Source: Paenibacillus silvisoli (GTDB lineage Bacteria; Bacillota; Bacilli; Paenibacillales; Paenibacillaceae). Taken from it: 64,000 nt of DNA. The DNA lies in the NCBI RefSeq assembly GCF_030866765.1, contig NZ_CP133017.1:2958001-3022000 (forward strand). Direction: 5' to 3'. Numbering within the stretch: the stretch's first letter is position 1; each line of letters opens with the position of its first letter. Positions 1-8,368 of the stretch are shown one piece after another. The position numbers were made by a program, and so were the translations under genes. Under the pieces are notes generated by a model. It was not told the DNA's origin, made no database searches, and was given only the letters and a program-made list of their open reading frames with translations.

Positions 1-1
1 G

Positions 2-685
2 GCGCTCCGGCTGCAGGAAGAGAAACAGAAGCTGGACGATACGAAAGCGGATTTGGTCCGTGTTGGCGATATTCTTGGCAGCTTGGCAGGTGCGGAGCAC
101 GTGTATAATCAGCTGATGGCGACGAAGGAAGCGGCGCTGAGAAGCGGTGCGGCCTCCCAGGAGCTGGCGGCTATGGAAGAGCAGATCGCGGAGCAGAATC
201 TGATAGCCAAAGAGATCCGGGAAGCGCTTCGCGCCGGGCAGACGGTCATGGCTTCGTTTGAGGATGCGTCTAACAGCTTGGAGAAAGCGGAAAATTGGGG
301 CAAGTGGGATATGTGGACGGACAGCAGCCTGATTAATCATTTTAATAAACACGGGCATATCGATGACGCTAAAGGCTTTATTCATCAGGCGAACCATCAG
401 CTGCAGGATTTCCGCGACGAGCTGAAGGATTTGAACCGCAGCATTCATGTCGAAATCGATATTAGCGGTACGCTCCGGATGGCCGATTTTTGGTTTGACG
501 GGCTCATCACGGACTGGATTGTCCAGGGTCGTATCCAAAGCTCGCAGGAGCAAACGCTGGAAGCGATCCATAATGTTCGCACGGTCGTGAATAAGCTTAG
601 CTCTGAGCTGAAGGCGGCGGAATCGGCGCTTCAGGCGCTGCGGAATAAGCGCCAGAACTGGATCGAAGAGACGAAGCCGGAATGA
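2..685 (+). CDS. coiled-coil protein of unknown function, 5' end outside window
   Basis: The frame is open from base 2, so the gene starts upstream and only the C-terminal 227 residues are visible. They are rich in Glu, Ala, Leu, Gln and Lys in heptad-like runs (roughly residues 1-75 and 175-227 of the visible part), pointing to long coiled coils. The middle is more globular, with several Trp residues. No catalytic motif or membrane segment is seen. Its size and composition resemble accessory structural or secretion-linked helical proteins, but I do not recognise the family. The next gene starts 77 bases after the stop, with a short gap and its own GAGGAG site. Confidence 0.7.
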   Translation, partial: ALRLQEEKQKLDDTKADLVRVGDILGSLAGAEHVYNQLMATKEAALRSGAASQELAAMEEQIAEQNLIAKEIREALRAGQTVMASFEDASNSLEKAENWGKWDMWTDSSLINHFNKHGHIDDAKGFIHQANHQLQDFRDELKDLNRSIHVEIDISGTLRMADFWFDGLITDWIVQGRIQSSQEQTLEAIHNVRTVVNKLSSELKAAESALQALRNKRQNWIEETKPE

Positions 686-762
686 GTCTCAAAGCCTAAA
701 TAGACAGCTCCTCGAATACAATAAAAGGAAATTATTCGAAATATTCGAGGAGTTGGTCCACG

Positions 763-1491
763 GTGGCTCAAATCGACGAAATTGCACCGGAGGTTTACCG
801 AATTTCGATTTATGTCCCGCAAATTGACATGCAGTTCAATCATTTTTTGATTCGCGATGACGAGCCGCTGCTGTACCATGCAGGCTTGCGGGCGATGTTT
901 CCCGAGATGAAGGAGGCCGTGTCGAGGCTGCTTGATCCCTCGCTGCTGCGCTGGATCGGCTTCAGTCATTTCGAGTCGGATGAATGCGGCGCGTTGAATG
1001 AATGGCTGACTGCTGCGCCGAACGCGACTGCGGTCACCGGCTTGGTGGGCGCTCTCGTCAATGTGAACGATTTTGCGCTTCGACCGGCAAAGGCGCTGCA
1101 GGAAGGCGATATCCTCACTACCGGCAGCAAGAGATTCCGTCATATTCGGACGCCGCATGTTCCGCACGGTTGGGATGCCGGTCTTCTGTTCGAGGAAACG
1201 GGGAAGACGCTGTTTACATCGGATCTATTTCATCAGAATGGCGATGTTGAAGCGCTGACCGAAGCAAGCTTGGCGGATCGATGCCGTGATTTGCTGCGAG
1301 GCATGAATCAAGGACCGCTCGCGGATTACATACCTTATAGTACGGGAACCGAGCGTATACTTAACAACTTAGCCGCGCTTGGGCCAGCGACGCTTGCTAC
1401 GATGCACGGTTCTTCGTTCCGAGGGGATGGCCGAAAGGCGATTCAAGAGCTCGGGGAGATTTGGAAGGAAGAGTTGAGCCAGGATTCATAG
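763..1491 (+). CDS. MBL-fold protein, flavodiiron/ODP-like domain
   Basis: This 242-residue protein has the metallo-beta-lactamase fold of the oxygen-binding di-iron (ODP) domain found in flavodiiron proteins. What is seen: a central H-x-E-x-D segment (HFESDECG, near residues 69-76) in place of the usual H-x-H-x-D-H, a later THP-like strand (RTPHVPHGWDAG), a FTSDLFH strand carrying the bridging Asp, and a C-terminal TMHGSS histidine. In the family these residues hold a di-iron centre that reduces O2 or NO. There is no flavodoxin domain, so any electron donor would be a separate protein. The start is GTG at 763, with CGAGGAG about 10 bases upstream. A perfect 23-bp-arm terminator follows. Confidence 0.8.
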   Translation: MAQIDEIAPEVYRISIYVPQIDMQFNHFLIRDDEPLLYHAGLRAMFPEMKEAVSRLLDPSLLRWIGFSHFESDECGALNEWLTAAPNATAVTGLVGALVNVNDFALRPAKALQEGDILTTGSKRFRHIRTPHVPHGWDAGLLFEETGKTLFTSDLFHQNGDVEALTEASLADRCRDLLRGMNQGPLADYIPYSTGTERILNNLAALGPATLATMHGSSFRGDGRKAIQELGEIWKEELSQDS

Positions 1492-1501
1492 GATATATCG
1501 C

Positions 1502-1551
1502 TTATTTCATGCAAAAAGGCTGCCTTGTGGCAGCCTTTTTGCATGAAATAA
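1502..1551 (+). terminator. long perfect-stem terminator
   Basis: Perfect inverted repeat, arms 1502-1524 and 1529-1551 around a TTGT loop. The inner stem is GC-rich (GGCTGCC/GGCAGCC) and the right arm carries five T. It lies 10 bases after the MBL-fold gene and is self-complementary enough to work in both directions. Confidence 0.85.
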
Positions 1552-1587
1552 AGGTTATTAACATCGCTTTAAAGGAGGCAGAATGAT

Positions 1588-1851
1588 ATGAATCAGCTCA
1601 GGCATTTACTCCTGCGCAGTATTCAAGCCCGTTTGATGATGTTTATGTTTGTGGTGATCATTCTAACGATGGACCAGGTCCTCGACAATATCGAATTTCA
1701 TCTGAGAGATATGGAAAGCGTCGCAACCGACATCATTTTCAATTACAAGATAAACAGCAACCGATTGTTGGCCATTCCGACGCTGGTTATTGGCATCGTC
1801 TTCCAACGATTTATGATTACGGGCATGACCGCAGGCGCTGTCAAAGGATAG
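1588..1851 (+). pseudogene. C-terminal stub of a carbohydrate ABC transporter permease
   Basis: The last 27 or so residues (IPTLVIGIVFQRFMITGMTA, then GAVKG) match the C-terminal signature of MalG/AraQ-type permeases, where the last helix is followed by QRYF..GLTAGAVKG. The transmembrane core and the EAA loop are absent, and the first 60 residues do not look like a permease. The 87-codon frame still has a strong AAAGGAGG 9 bases before ATG 1588, so it may be translated. It most likely comes from a deletion that joined a start region to the tail of a lost permease. No other transporter gene is nearby. A hairpin at 1872-1906 follows. Confidence 0.6.
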
Positions 1852-1871
1852 TCCCAGTCACGTGAAGATTA

Positions 1872-1906
1872 GCTTTTCACCAGTTCATCTCGAATTGGTG
1901 AGAAGC
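1872..1906 (+). terminator. hairpin terminator after permease stub
   Basis: Arms 1872-1882 (GCTTTTCACCA) and 1896-1906 (TGGTGAGAAGC) pair over 11 positions with one G-U, then CTGTTTATTT. Probably the original terminator of the lost transporter operon. Confidence 0.55.
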
Positions 1907-2065
1907 CTGTTTATTTATGGGAAACATAAATGGCTGGAGTGATTTGAGAGCGAACATTTTGAATGAAAATTGTCTAATGTTGGAAGGAGTTATGGGGAAG
2001 GAGCCGAATTCAATACTGTTATGTTTTGTCTCCGTACAGATCGATTAGAAAGGAGTAGTCATTGA

Positions 2066-3007
2066 ATGAAATACGCAAAGCTCGGAAGAACAGACATGGA
2101 AGTGTCCCGCATTACGTACGGCGCAATGGAGCTGGGAGGAGGCAATGCCTTCTCAGGCGGGTGGACTCGCTGGGAGCTGAGGCCAGATGAGGATAACATC
2201 CGGCTTCTCCGCCAAGCCTTCGACAATGGAGTAACCTCGTTCGATACCGCTGAGCTCTATGGGGCAGGACGTTCAGAATTTATTGTAGGAAAAGCACTGG
2301 CCGAAGTAAGGAAACAATGCATAATCGCAACTAAGGTAAGCGCTCATCACCTACAACCGAGAGAGATCCGTACGGCCCTGTGGCAAAGCATGTTCCGGTT
2401 GAACACTGATTATATCGACTTGTATTACATCCATACGCCAAGCAATGAAGTCCCGATCGAGGAAACTATGGGAGAACTGAGCAAGCTGAAAGAAGAAGGC
2501 ATCATTCGCGCCATCGGTGTATCCAATTTCTCTTTAGCTCAGCTGAAGCAGGCCATGCAATATGGACGGGTCGATGCCATTCAGCCGGAGTATCATATGC
2601 TCCAGCGCAGCATCGAAGACGATTTAGTCGGTTATTGTTTGGCAAACGACATCAGCATCATGAGCTACAACTCCCTAGCTAAGGGAATTCTGACTGGAAT
2701 TTTTCACAAAGGCAATGAAGTGACTGATTTCCGCAAGGAGCGGCCTTTATTCCAATCAGAAAACCTGCAGAAAACCGCTGGACTAATCAGTCTTCTGGAG
2801 GAAATAGCCGCAGCCAAGGATGCCACTCTTTCGCAAGTCGCAATTAGTTGGCTGCTGCGCCAGAAGGGCTTGACCTCGGCGATCGTGGGCACGCAGAAAG
2901 AGAAGCATTTCTTTGAAAATCTGCAATCCATTGACACAGAACTGACCGAAGAGGAAGCGGTCCGGCTTGATGCCGTAAGTAAGCAGGCGCTAAGGGATCT
3001 TGCCTAG
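2066..3007 (+). CDS. aldo/keto reductase
   Basis: This 313-residue (beta/alpha)8 oxidoreductase would reduce aldehydes or ketones with NADPH in the cytoplasm. The family catalytic set is visible: Asp in FDTAELYG with Tyr four residues on, Lys in IIATKV, and His in LYYIHTPS. A VSNFS strand and a C-terminal AIVGTQKEKH cofactor loop follow. Its length is normal for the YhdN/general stress protein 69 group. Start ATG 2066 has GAAAGGAG spaced 11 bases upstream. It stands alone between two terminators. The substrate cannot be predicted. Confidence 0.9.
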   Translation: MKYAKLGRTDMEVSRITYGAMELGGGNAFSGGWTRWELRPDEDNIRLLRQAFDNGVTSFDTAELYGAGRSEFIVGKALAEVRKQCIIATKVSAHHLQPREIRTALWQSMFRLNTDYIDLYYIHTPSNEVPIEETMGELSKLKEEGIIRAIGVSNFSLAQLKQAMQYGRVDAIQPEYHMLQRSIEDDLVGYCLANDISIMSYNSLAKGILTGIFHKGNEVTDFRKERPLFQSENLQKTAGLISLLEEIAAAKDATLSQVAISWLLRQKGLTSAIVGTQKEKHFFENLQSIDTELTEEEAVRLDAVSKQALRDLA

Positions 3008-3027
3008 ACAACTAATAATTTGTAAAG

Positions 3028-3065
3028 AGCAGCAAACTCGGAATAGGAGGCTTGCTGCTTTTTTT
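3028..3065 (+). terminator. terminator after aldo/keto reductase
   Basis: Stem AGCAGCAA (3028-3035) / TTGCTGCT (3052-3059), 16-base loop, then a run of seven T. The longest reading frame of the next gene begins inside this hairpin, which is why an internal start was chosen for that gene. Confidence 0.75.
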
Positions 3066-3192
3066 ATGGCGTTGTTACCTGATTGCAGCTTTGCTGGCTT
3101 GTACCTTGTTGAGCAACGGGCTATTTACAGCAACAAATCAATTATCTAAAGCGTCTAAATATGGGCAACGATTTGCACGAAGGGGGAAGCGT

Positions 3193-3528
3193 ATGAGGAC
3201 GATACTTATTGTTTTGTTAGTGTCCTTCCTGGCAGCAGGTTGTAGTGACGAGGATTCAAATTCAACCAGTATCTATCCAAATGCCATTGCCTGGAATAAT
3301 ATCCTTTATGGACTTTCTATTGAGGAGATTCCCGCTGAAGAAATCGGCAAGGAGATTGGGAAGATTGAAAGACGCACAACACCTATGCCGAAAAAAAATG
3401 GAGACTCAAATGACGTACCAACAGGAAGCAAACTATATGAAATTAAAGGGAAAGACCCTAATGAAGTTATTGCTGTTAAAGTAAATGATATCTATTATGA
3501 TGCTTCAAAACTGGGGCCTCTACATTGA
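3193..3528 (+). CDS. small lipoprotein of unknown function
   Basis: A 111-residue secreted lipoprotein. ATG 3193 is preceded by AGGGGGAA and followed at once by a type II signal peptide, MRTILIVLLVSFLAAGC, whose lipobox LAAGC puts the lipidated Cys at residue 17. The mature part is short and hydrophilic, with a Thr/Lys-rich stretch and a final strand (EVIAVKVNDIYYDA) typical of small Bacillota lipoproteins that bind nothing recognisable. The frame stays open upstream to 3052, but that stretch contains the previous terminator. Base composition is AT-richer than the neighbouring reductase. Confidence 0.75.
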   Translation: MRTILIVLLVSFLAAGCSDEDSNSTSIYPNAIAWNNILYGLSIEEIPAEEIGKEIGKIERRTTPMPKKNGDSNDVPTGSKLYEIKGKDPNEVIAVKVNDIYYDASKLGPLH

Positions 3529-3566
3529 ATTAGTGGTACTATACATGCTTAGGAGGATGAGACGGT

Positions 3567-3941
3567 ATGTTTATGAGGATGGAACTGTTTGTTGAAAGTT
3601 TAAGTGAATCAGCAAATTTTTATACTGAAGTATTGGGGTTTGCGGTGGAAAAAGAATCTGAAAAGTACACATCAGTGAGAAATGGCCATGCTATTATTGG
3701 TCTTGGTGCGATGACCCAGCTGGTGGATAATCATTACTTAAAACCTAAGACAGAGATGGAACGCAAGGGAGCTTGCGTTGAGATCGTGTTAGAAGTAGAT
3801 GAAATCGAGGAATATTACAATAAAATTGTAAAGAGCAATTATCCCATTCATTCTGAATTAACCAATAGACCTTGGGGGGCAACGGATTTCAGAATAGTAG
3901 ATCCTGATGGATACTACATAAGGATTACTTCTAAGAGTTAA
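3567..3941 (+). CDS. VOC-family (glyoxalase/bleomycin resistance-like) protein
   Basis: This 124-residue protein has two beta-alpha-beta-beta-beta modules of the vicinal-oxygen-chelate fold. Module 1 begins MRMELFVESLSESANFYTEVLGF. Module 2 ends DFRIVDPDGYYIRIT, where the Glu/Asp and aromatic pattern of the last strand is typical. Members act as metal-dependent lyases or dioxygenases, or bind toxic ligands such as bleomycin or fosfomycin; nothing here chooses between them. AGGAGG ends 10 bases before ATG 3567. It converges on another VOC gene across a shared terminator; the two are too different to look like a recent duplication. Confidence 0.8.
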   Translation: MFMRMELFVESLSESANFYTEVLGFAVEKESEKYTSVRNGHAIIGLGAMTQLVDNHYLKPKTEMERKGACVEIVLEVDEIEEYYNKIVKSNYPIHSELTNRPWGATDFRIVDPDGYYIRITSKS

Positions 3942-3952
3942 CAATAAAAAAA

Positions 3953-3975
3953 CGCCTTCGTGAAAGGCGGTTTTT
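3953..3975. terminator. bidirectional terminator between convergent VOC genes
   Basis: Stem CGCCTT (3953-3958) / AAGGCG (3964-3969), with an A-run on the left and a T-run on the right, so it can stop transcription from both flanking VOC genes. Confidence 0.75.
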
Positions 3976-4010
3976 CGTGCTATTGTTCCCAATCGTTTAA
4001 ACTCCCGAGT

Positions 4011-4415
4011 TTATCGCGAAATAAGTTCTTTATTTACAACGCCTCCACCGACGGTAATTTGATAGCCGTTGAGATCACGGAATGTAAACTCGCTCCAATG
4101 ATTTGTGTAATTCGGCTCTCTAATAATGGTTATATTTTTATCCATAACTTCTTGAGCTATCAAATCAACAGCATTCGTATAACCATATACATCAAAATAT
4201 TGTTCCTCGTACCTGGAACTGATTGGGTTCACCTCATCTTCTTGTTTAGCTTCAACAAGAATGAGAGTCAGTTTTCCTCTCGAAACATGGTGGTGAATTA
4301 CCTTATCACCGATCACTTCATAGTTAAAGCCTAAATCGGAATAAAACTGAACTGTTTGCTCCAAATTTTTGACTAACAAGACGAAAGAGGAACCATCGAT
4401 GATAATCTCTGTCAT
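4011..4415 (-). CDS. VOC-family (glyoxalase-like) protein
   Basis: A 134-residue single-chain VOC protein. Strand 1 is FVLLVKNLEQTVQFYSDLGF and the last strand is EFTFRDLNGYQITV, the paired pattern of the fold. ATG 4415 has GGGAG eight bases upstream; the frame can be extended to a TTG at 4430, but that would place the binding site inside the gene. Function in the family ranges from glyoxalase to antibiotic binding and cannot be narrowed down. It converges with the VOC gene at 3567. Confidence 0.8.
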   Translation of the reverse strand: MTEIIIDGSSFVLLVKNLEQTVQFYSDLGFNYEVIGDKVIHHHVSRGKLTLILVEAKQEDEVNPISSRYEEQYFDVYGYTNAVDLIAQEVMDKNITIIREPNYTNHWSEFTFRDLNGYQITVGGGVVNKELISR

Positions 4416-4555
4416 AGTGAACACTCCCAAATATGGATTTTTTCAATCAAGATCGTCTTCACCTCTTTATTATAGAACATTTGTTCGCAATTAATCAAGG
4501 GGGATGTGGATGGCTCTTTTTCTGTCATACATGGCACATAGTAAAAAAGAAAAGC

Positions 4556-4603
4556 AGTACAAAGCAGTCCGATAATACGGGAAGCTTGTACTACTTTTTT
4601 TTT
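4556..4603 (+). terminator. probable terminator in intergenic region
   Basis: AGTACAA (4556-4562) / TTGTACT (4586-4592) followed by nine T, and preceded by an A-rich tract. No gene was found between it and the VOC promoter, so it may end a short transcript or act on the minus strand. Confidence 0.5.
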
Positions 4604-4795
4604 ATTAATAGTTGAATCATCCCTATGATGAGGATCACTATGACCATAAGTATGACGATTCTAAAATCGGCAGCCTTTTTCGTTAATTTTACTTGGATAA
4701 TTTTAGGATAGTTTTAGTGAATTCGACACTAATAAGGGTTGTGGAGTAATGGATTCAAGAGCTATGATAAATTTGATTTGGAAGGGGATGACAAC

Positions 4796-5029
4796 TTGAA
4801 GGGTAAGTCGAAATACCTGACAATAGCAGTAATCGGGATATTAGTATGGTTAGCCGGAGCAATATTAGGTGGACTATATTATTTCAAAAAAATTGCAAAA
4901 CATGATAATTTTTATGCGGATCCAAGCAGTGTGCCGCTTTTCATTTATACATTTATTTCTGGCATAGGATTAATCGTGGCGATAATATCCATCATTTCGT
5001 CCCTTCCTTCATTCCTTTCGAAAAAATAA
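4796..5029 (+). CDS. small two-helix membrane protein, unknown function
   Basis: About 77 residues with two hydrophobic helices (about residues 6-29 and 47-70) joined by a short polar loop (AKHDNFYADPSS) and a Lys-ending tail. The chosen start is TTG 4796, 9 bases after GGAAGGGG; a longer form from GTG 4739 is possible but has a weak binding site and a hydrophilic extension. The layout resembles DUF3955-like small membrane proteins, but the match is only by shape. It stands alone between AT-rich spacers. Confidence 0.5.
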   Translation: MKGKSKYLTIAVIGILVWLAGAILGGLYYFKKIAKHDNFYADPSSVPLFIYTFISGIGLIVAIISIISSLPSFLSKK

Positions 5030-5149
5030 ACCACGCGGAAGACTGCCTTCGTTCAACTTAAGGGCAGAACAATTATAACTAAAGTCTTCCTAGAATTCGG
5101 GATCGAATTTCATATAGTATGTAAGTAAATGAAGAAAATGGGGGAGTGA

Positions 5150-6178
5150 ATGAATATAGAAATTGAAAAGCTGCTTTATGCTTTAAACCGACGGTTCAAG
5201 ACGGATATCATCTCTACAGACTGCCAAACTATGCCGTTACAGGGCGGAACTGTGGGAAATGTGAACCTGGTAACTGGTATCGCCGAAACCGTGGATGGCG
5301 AAAGCTTGCCTTACCGTATGGTGCTGAAAATCCAGAAAAAATGGGAGCGTTACGGAGATCCCGGCTCATGGCGCCGAGAATATGATCTCTATTCGTCCGA
5401 CTTGGGAGCAACGTTCTCACAAGCCCTCCGCTGGCCGATATGCTATCACGCCGAGTTCAATGCCGAAGAAGATGAATACCAGCTATGGCTTGAATATATC
5501 GATGGCGTAACCGGTTTAGACTTGACCGGTGACATGTATGAAAAGGCCGCGTTGGAATTGGGACGCTTTCAAGGCAAGTTGTATGCTGAGCAGCCCGCCG
5601 TGCTGCATAGCTTGACCAACCTGAGCCAATCGGAATTCATGAAAAATAAGTATCTGCATTACCGGTCATGGCCGGTCGTCTACGATTATATACGGTCGGA
5701 GGACTGCGAATTCCCGCTGTACATTCGGCAAATGCTCATCGATATCGATGAGCAAGCAGACGAGATATTCGCCCGTATTGAAAAACTGCCACTCGTTCTA
5801 TGTCACCGGGACTTCTGGGTCACCAACCTCATCTATGCAGACGGGAATATTTCGCTTATCGACTGGGATACCAGCGGATGGGGCTACCTGGGCGAGGATC
5901 TCGCAAGCCTGATCGCGGATGAACCGGATATCGATCACATGGTCGAAAATTTCCAACGATGTGTCCCCGCGTATTACAAAGGCTTTTCGGAGTATGCGGA
6001 TGTATCCCGAATCGCCGATCATTGTGTCTTCGAGATGATCCTTCTCGTATTCGGGTATAGGCTTGTGGAGAGCTATCTATACGCAGACGCTGATGACGAA
6101 AAGGCGAAGCATGTCCTTACGCTCCAAAAAATTTATGAAATAAAGTCCAACCCTGTAGGGTCACATCTGGCTACATAG
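5150..6178 (+). CDS. aminoglycoside phosphotransferase (APH)-family kinase
   Basis: This 342-residue protein has the APH/choline-kinase fold. The N-lobe has an RMVLKIQKK lysine strand. The Brenner motif is LCHRDFWVTNL (His219-x-Asp221), followed by the metal-binding IDWDTSGWG and the ASLIAD helix. All catalytic positions are kept, so it should phosphorylate a small hydroxylated molecule using ATP. Members include antibiotic kinases and sugar/choline/fructosamine kinases; no aminoglycoside-specific feature is recognised. GGGGGAG lies five bases before ATG 5150. A hairpin (6221-6244) separates it from the MFS gene, so they are probably not co-transcribed. Confidence 0.8.
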   Translation: MNIEIEKLLYALNRRFKTDIISTDCQTMPLQGGTVGNVNLVTGIAETVDGESLPYRMVLKIQKKWERYGDPGSWRREYDLYSSDLGATFSQALRWPICYHAEFNAEEDEYQLWLEYIDGVTGLDLTGDMYEKAALELGRFQGKLYAEQPAVLHSLTNLSQSEFMKNKYLHYRSWPVVYDYIRSEDCEFPLYIRQMLIDIDEQADEIFARIEKLPLVLCHRDFWVTNLIYADGNISLIDWDTSGWGYLGEDLASLIADEPDIDHMVENFQRCVPAYYKGFSEYADVSRIADHCVFEMILLVFGYRLVESYLYADADDEKAKHVLTLQKIYEIKSNPVGSHLAT

Positions 6179-6220
6179 CCAATACGTGATACGAACGGGT
6201 ATGATATATCGAAGAAAATC

Positions 6221-6250
6221 AGGCTGCCTATTATTCGGCGGCCTTCTTCG
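6221..6250 (+). terminator. terminator-like hairpin
   Basis: AGGCTGCC (6221-6228) / GGCGGCCT (6237-6244) with one G-U pair, then TCTTCGTC. The weak T-tract lowers confidence. Confidence 0.5.
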
Positions 6251-6324
6251 TCTAACGGCCAGGATACTTTAATGGAGGTTTACATAAACATGATCAGTAG
6301 GAGTGATGATCATGGAGGACCTCT

Positions 6325-7581
6325 ATGAGAATTCGGGATTGGGACGGTAATTTAAAACTTCGCTTAGGCGTGGAGTTTGCATTTAACGTCGTCTTTTGGA
6401 CGTTTCTTCCTTTTTTGGCCATTTTTTTTGCAAACTCATTCGGAAAAGGCTGGGCAGGCGTTCTGCTCGTTCTTTCCCAAGCGCTATCCGTCGCGGGCAA
6501 TTTGCTAGGCGGATACGCAGCCGATCGGTGGGGGCGCAAACGAATGATGGTGCTGGCAGCTTGTACGCAAGGCATCGGCTATGGCGTATTCGCGATCGCC
6601 GCTTCGCCGTGGGTATCCTGGCTTTTCATCGGCTATCTCGGCTTCACCCTGGCCAGCTTTGCCGGTTCGTTGTACACGCCGGCCAGCGAAGCGATGGTCG
6701 CCGACGTTGCGGAGGAGAAACACCGCTCCAGCATTTTTGCGGTATTTTGGACTTCCACGAACTTGGCGGTTGTGTTCGGCCCCGTGCTCGGCGCCGTGCT
6801 GTTCAAAGATAATCCCTATATTTTGCTTGCGGTCTCATCCGTATTTTGCCTGCTCATATCCGCGGTGCTGAACCGTGGTTTGCGCGAAACGCTTCCGCAG
6901 TATACCCTCGTCAACCCTCGCAACAAAGACGAAGCGCCGTGGTATAAGTTCCTAGCCGAGCAGCTGCGAGGTTATCGCATTATCGCTTCGGACCAGGTGT
7001 TCTTGCTATTCATCATCGCAGGCGTCCTGCTGGCACTGACGTTCATGCAGCTCGACATCCTGTTTCCCGTTTTCTTCAAAGAAACGCTTCCTTCCACGGA
7101 TATCCTCGGTTTTGGCGGATGGCATTGGGTCGTTCCTGGGCAGCAGCTGTTCGGACTCATCGTGTCGGAGTTCGGCTTGTTCGTTGCGCTTTTCACCGTA
7201 ATCGTGACCAAATGGATGGCGGGTTACAAGGATCGCAACGTCTTTATAAGCGGAGCCTTGTTGTATGCGATCGGGATGGTCTTGTTCAGCCATATGTCCA
7301 CGTTCTGGGGGCTTTCGCTCGCAGTCGCCATGTTCACCATTGCCGAAATTGCTTCAACGGGTCCCCAGCAAGCGTTTATTTCCCGATTAGCACCGGAAGA
7401 TATGCGCGCACAATACTTCGCGGCTTCCAGCATACGTTTTACGCTCGGACGCACGATCGCTCCTTTGGCGATTCCGCTCAGCGCATGGATCGGCTACACT
7501 TGGACGTTCGGCTTCTTGGCGGCGTTGGCTGCCGTTTCAGCCGTTCTGTATTGGCTCATGTTCAAGCTCTTCAAGCGCTAA
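6325..7581 (+). CDS. MFS transporter
   Basis: A 418-residue major facilitator protein with about 12 hydrophobic helices. The loop 2-3 signature of drug/proton antiporters is present as GGYAADRWGRKRMMV (about residues 54-68), with a related charged loop in the second half. It is probably an exporter in the cytoplasmic membrane, though substrate cannot be read from sequence. GGAGG lies six bases before ATG 6325. No regulator is adjacent. The long extramembrane insertion near residues 255-275 (PVFFKETLPSTDILGFGGWH) is larger than usual for the family. Confidence 0.85.
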   Translation: MRIRDWDGNLKLRLGVEFAFNVVFWTFLPFLAIFFANSFGKGWAGVLLVLSQALSVAGNLLGGYAADRWGRKRMMVLAACTQGIGYGVFAIAASPWVSWLFIGYLGFTLASFAGSLYTPASEAMVADVAEEKHRSSIFAVFWTSTNLAVVFGPVLGAVLFKDNPYILLAVSSVFCLLISAVLNRGLRETLPQYTLVNPRNKDEAPWYKFLAEQLRGYRIIASDQVFLLFIIAGVLLALTFMQLDILFPVFFKETLPSTDILGFGGWHWVVPGQQLFGLIVSEFGLFVALFTVIVTKWMAGYKDRNVFISGALLYAIGMVLFSHMSTFWGLSLAVAMFTIAEIASTGPQQAFISRLAPEDMRAQYFAASSIRFTLGRTIAPLAIPLSAWIGYTWTFGFLAALAAVSAVLYWLMFKLFKR

Positions 7582-7658
7582 TAAAAACGGAAGGTTAGTT
7601 TCAATGAGAATGCCCTATCCTGTATACTTAGTAAAACGTTGGAATCAGAGGGCTATAT

Positions 7659-7751
7659 ATGAGTGAACATAAGAAAGAAAAGCTCTACTACGAACGTGGA
7701 ACGAGTGAACTCCGGGAGAAAAGCTTGCGTGCACTACCGGCTCGGTCGTAA
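7659..7751 (+). CDS. 30-codon open reading frame, doubtful
   Basis: ATG 7659 is preceded by AGAGGG at good spacing and encodes a very charged 30-residue peptide beginning MSEHKKEKLYYERGTSELRE. It may be a genuine small protein, the stump of a lost gene, or chance. The only support is the ribosome binding site and a plausible start of a globular protein. It lies in the 205-base gap before the lipoprotein gene. Confidence 0.25.
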   Translation: MSEHKKEKLYYERGTSELREKSLRALPARS

Positions 7752-7786
7752 CAAAAGATGTGCCTGCCAAGTGGGGGGAGTCAATG

Positions 7787-8278
7787 ATGAGAACCAAAAG
7801 TCGAATAACGATCTTTTTTGTTCTTTGTGTTTTACTTATATTAACAAGTTGTTCTAAATCAAAAGAAGAAAAGCTAATGGAACAGATTAATTCCTTGAAT
7901 GAAGACAACTCAATTATAGATACAATTATTTCAAAAGTAGATCCAGGGCTTCAAAATGGAGTGATTCTATCTTCTTTAAGAAATCCTGATAAAAGGCGGC
8001 CGAGTATCTATAAATTAATTTCTCAATTAGGCTCTTTAAAGGTGATTCAAGAAAAGCCCTTAATTCCTGAATACTTTTATAACCTTTCAATAAAGGCTCA
8101 AGAAACTAAATCATTACAGACATTCGAAATCAATGTAGTAGTTGATCCAGGTTTTAGCTATCTCAAATTCATTAGTATAGAAACAAGTAATAGAAAATTA
8201 GGACACATAGAAATTAATAACGAATTTGAAATAACAAATGAACTAAAGGCTGAATTAACACAGATCATAAAGGACTGA
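7787..8278 (+). CDS. lipoprotein of unknown function
   Basis: A 163-residue lipoprotein: MRTKSRITIFFVLCVLLILT followed by SC, where LTSC is the lipobox. The start is ATG 7787 (the ATG three bases earlier is equally in frame); GGGGGGAG ends six bases before. The mature part begins with a Lys/Glu-rich helix and is then AT-rich in codon choice (many AAA, ATT, GAA), unlike the GC-rich MFS gene before it. No catalytic motif is visible. An NTF2-like or small ligand-binding fold is possible from length, but this is not supported by motif. Confidence 0.7.
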   Translation: MRTKSRITIFFVLCVLLILTSCSKSKEEKLMEQINSLNEDNSIIDTIISKVDPGLQNGVILSSLRNPDKRRPSIYKLISQLGSLKVIQEKPLIPEYFYNLSIKAQETKSLQTFEINVVVDPGFSYLKFISIETSNRKLGHIEINNEFEITNELKAELTQIIKD

Positions 8279-8287
8279 GGGCAAAAC

Positions 8288-8332
8288 ATGAAGAGACGGC
8301 ATCATAGCACAAGGCCAAATCCTCGATATTAA
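8288..8332 (+). CDS. 14-codon basic peptide, possible leader
   Basis: ATG 8288 follows GAGGG by six bases and encodes MKRRHHSTRPNPRY, ten bases after the lipoprotein stop and 36 bases before the MsrAB start. It is short enough to be chance, but its Arg/His richness and good ribosome binding site make a leader or small basic peptide possible. Confidence 0.25.
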   Translation: MKRRHHSTRPNPRY

Positions 8333-8368
8333 GGAAACAATGCAATCTACAGTGGTGGTGCATATGTA

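Noticed and set aside
1992-2042. 16-codon peptide after GGAAGGAG
   Set aside because: Too short, no conserved feature; the Shine-Dalgarno-like purine run is likely chance in this intergenic region.
3052-3192. N-terminal extension of the lipoprotein gene, with a hydrophobic start
   Set aside because: It begins inside the terminator of the reductase gene and lacks a ribosome binding site, while ATG 3193 has one and is followed by a clean lipobox signal.
4433-4615. 60-codon plus-strand reading frame
   Set aside because: No ribosome binding site, overlaps the promoter region of the minus-strand VOC gene and ends in a terminator; composition is not coding-like.
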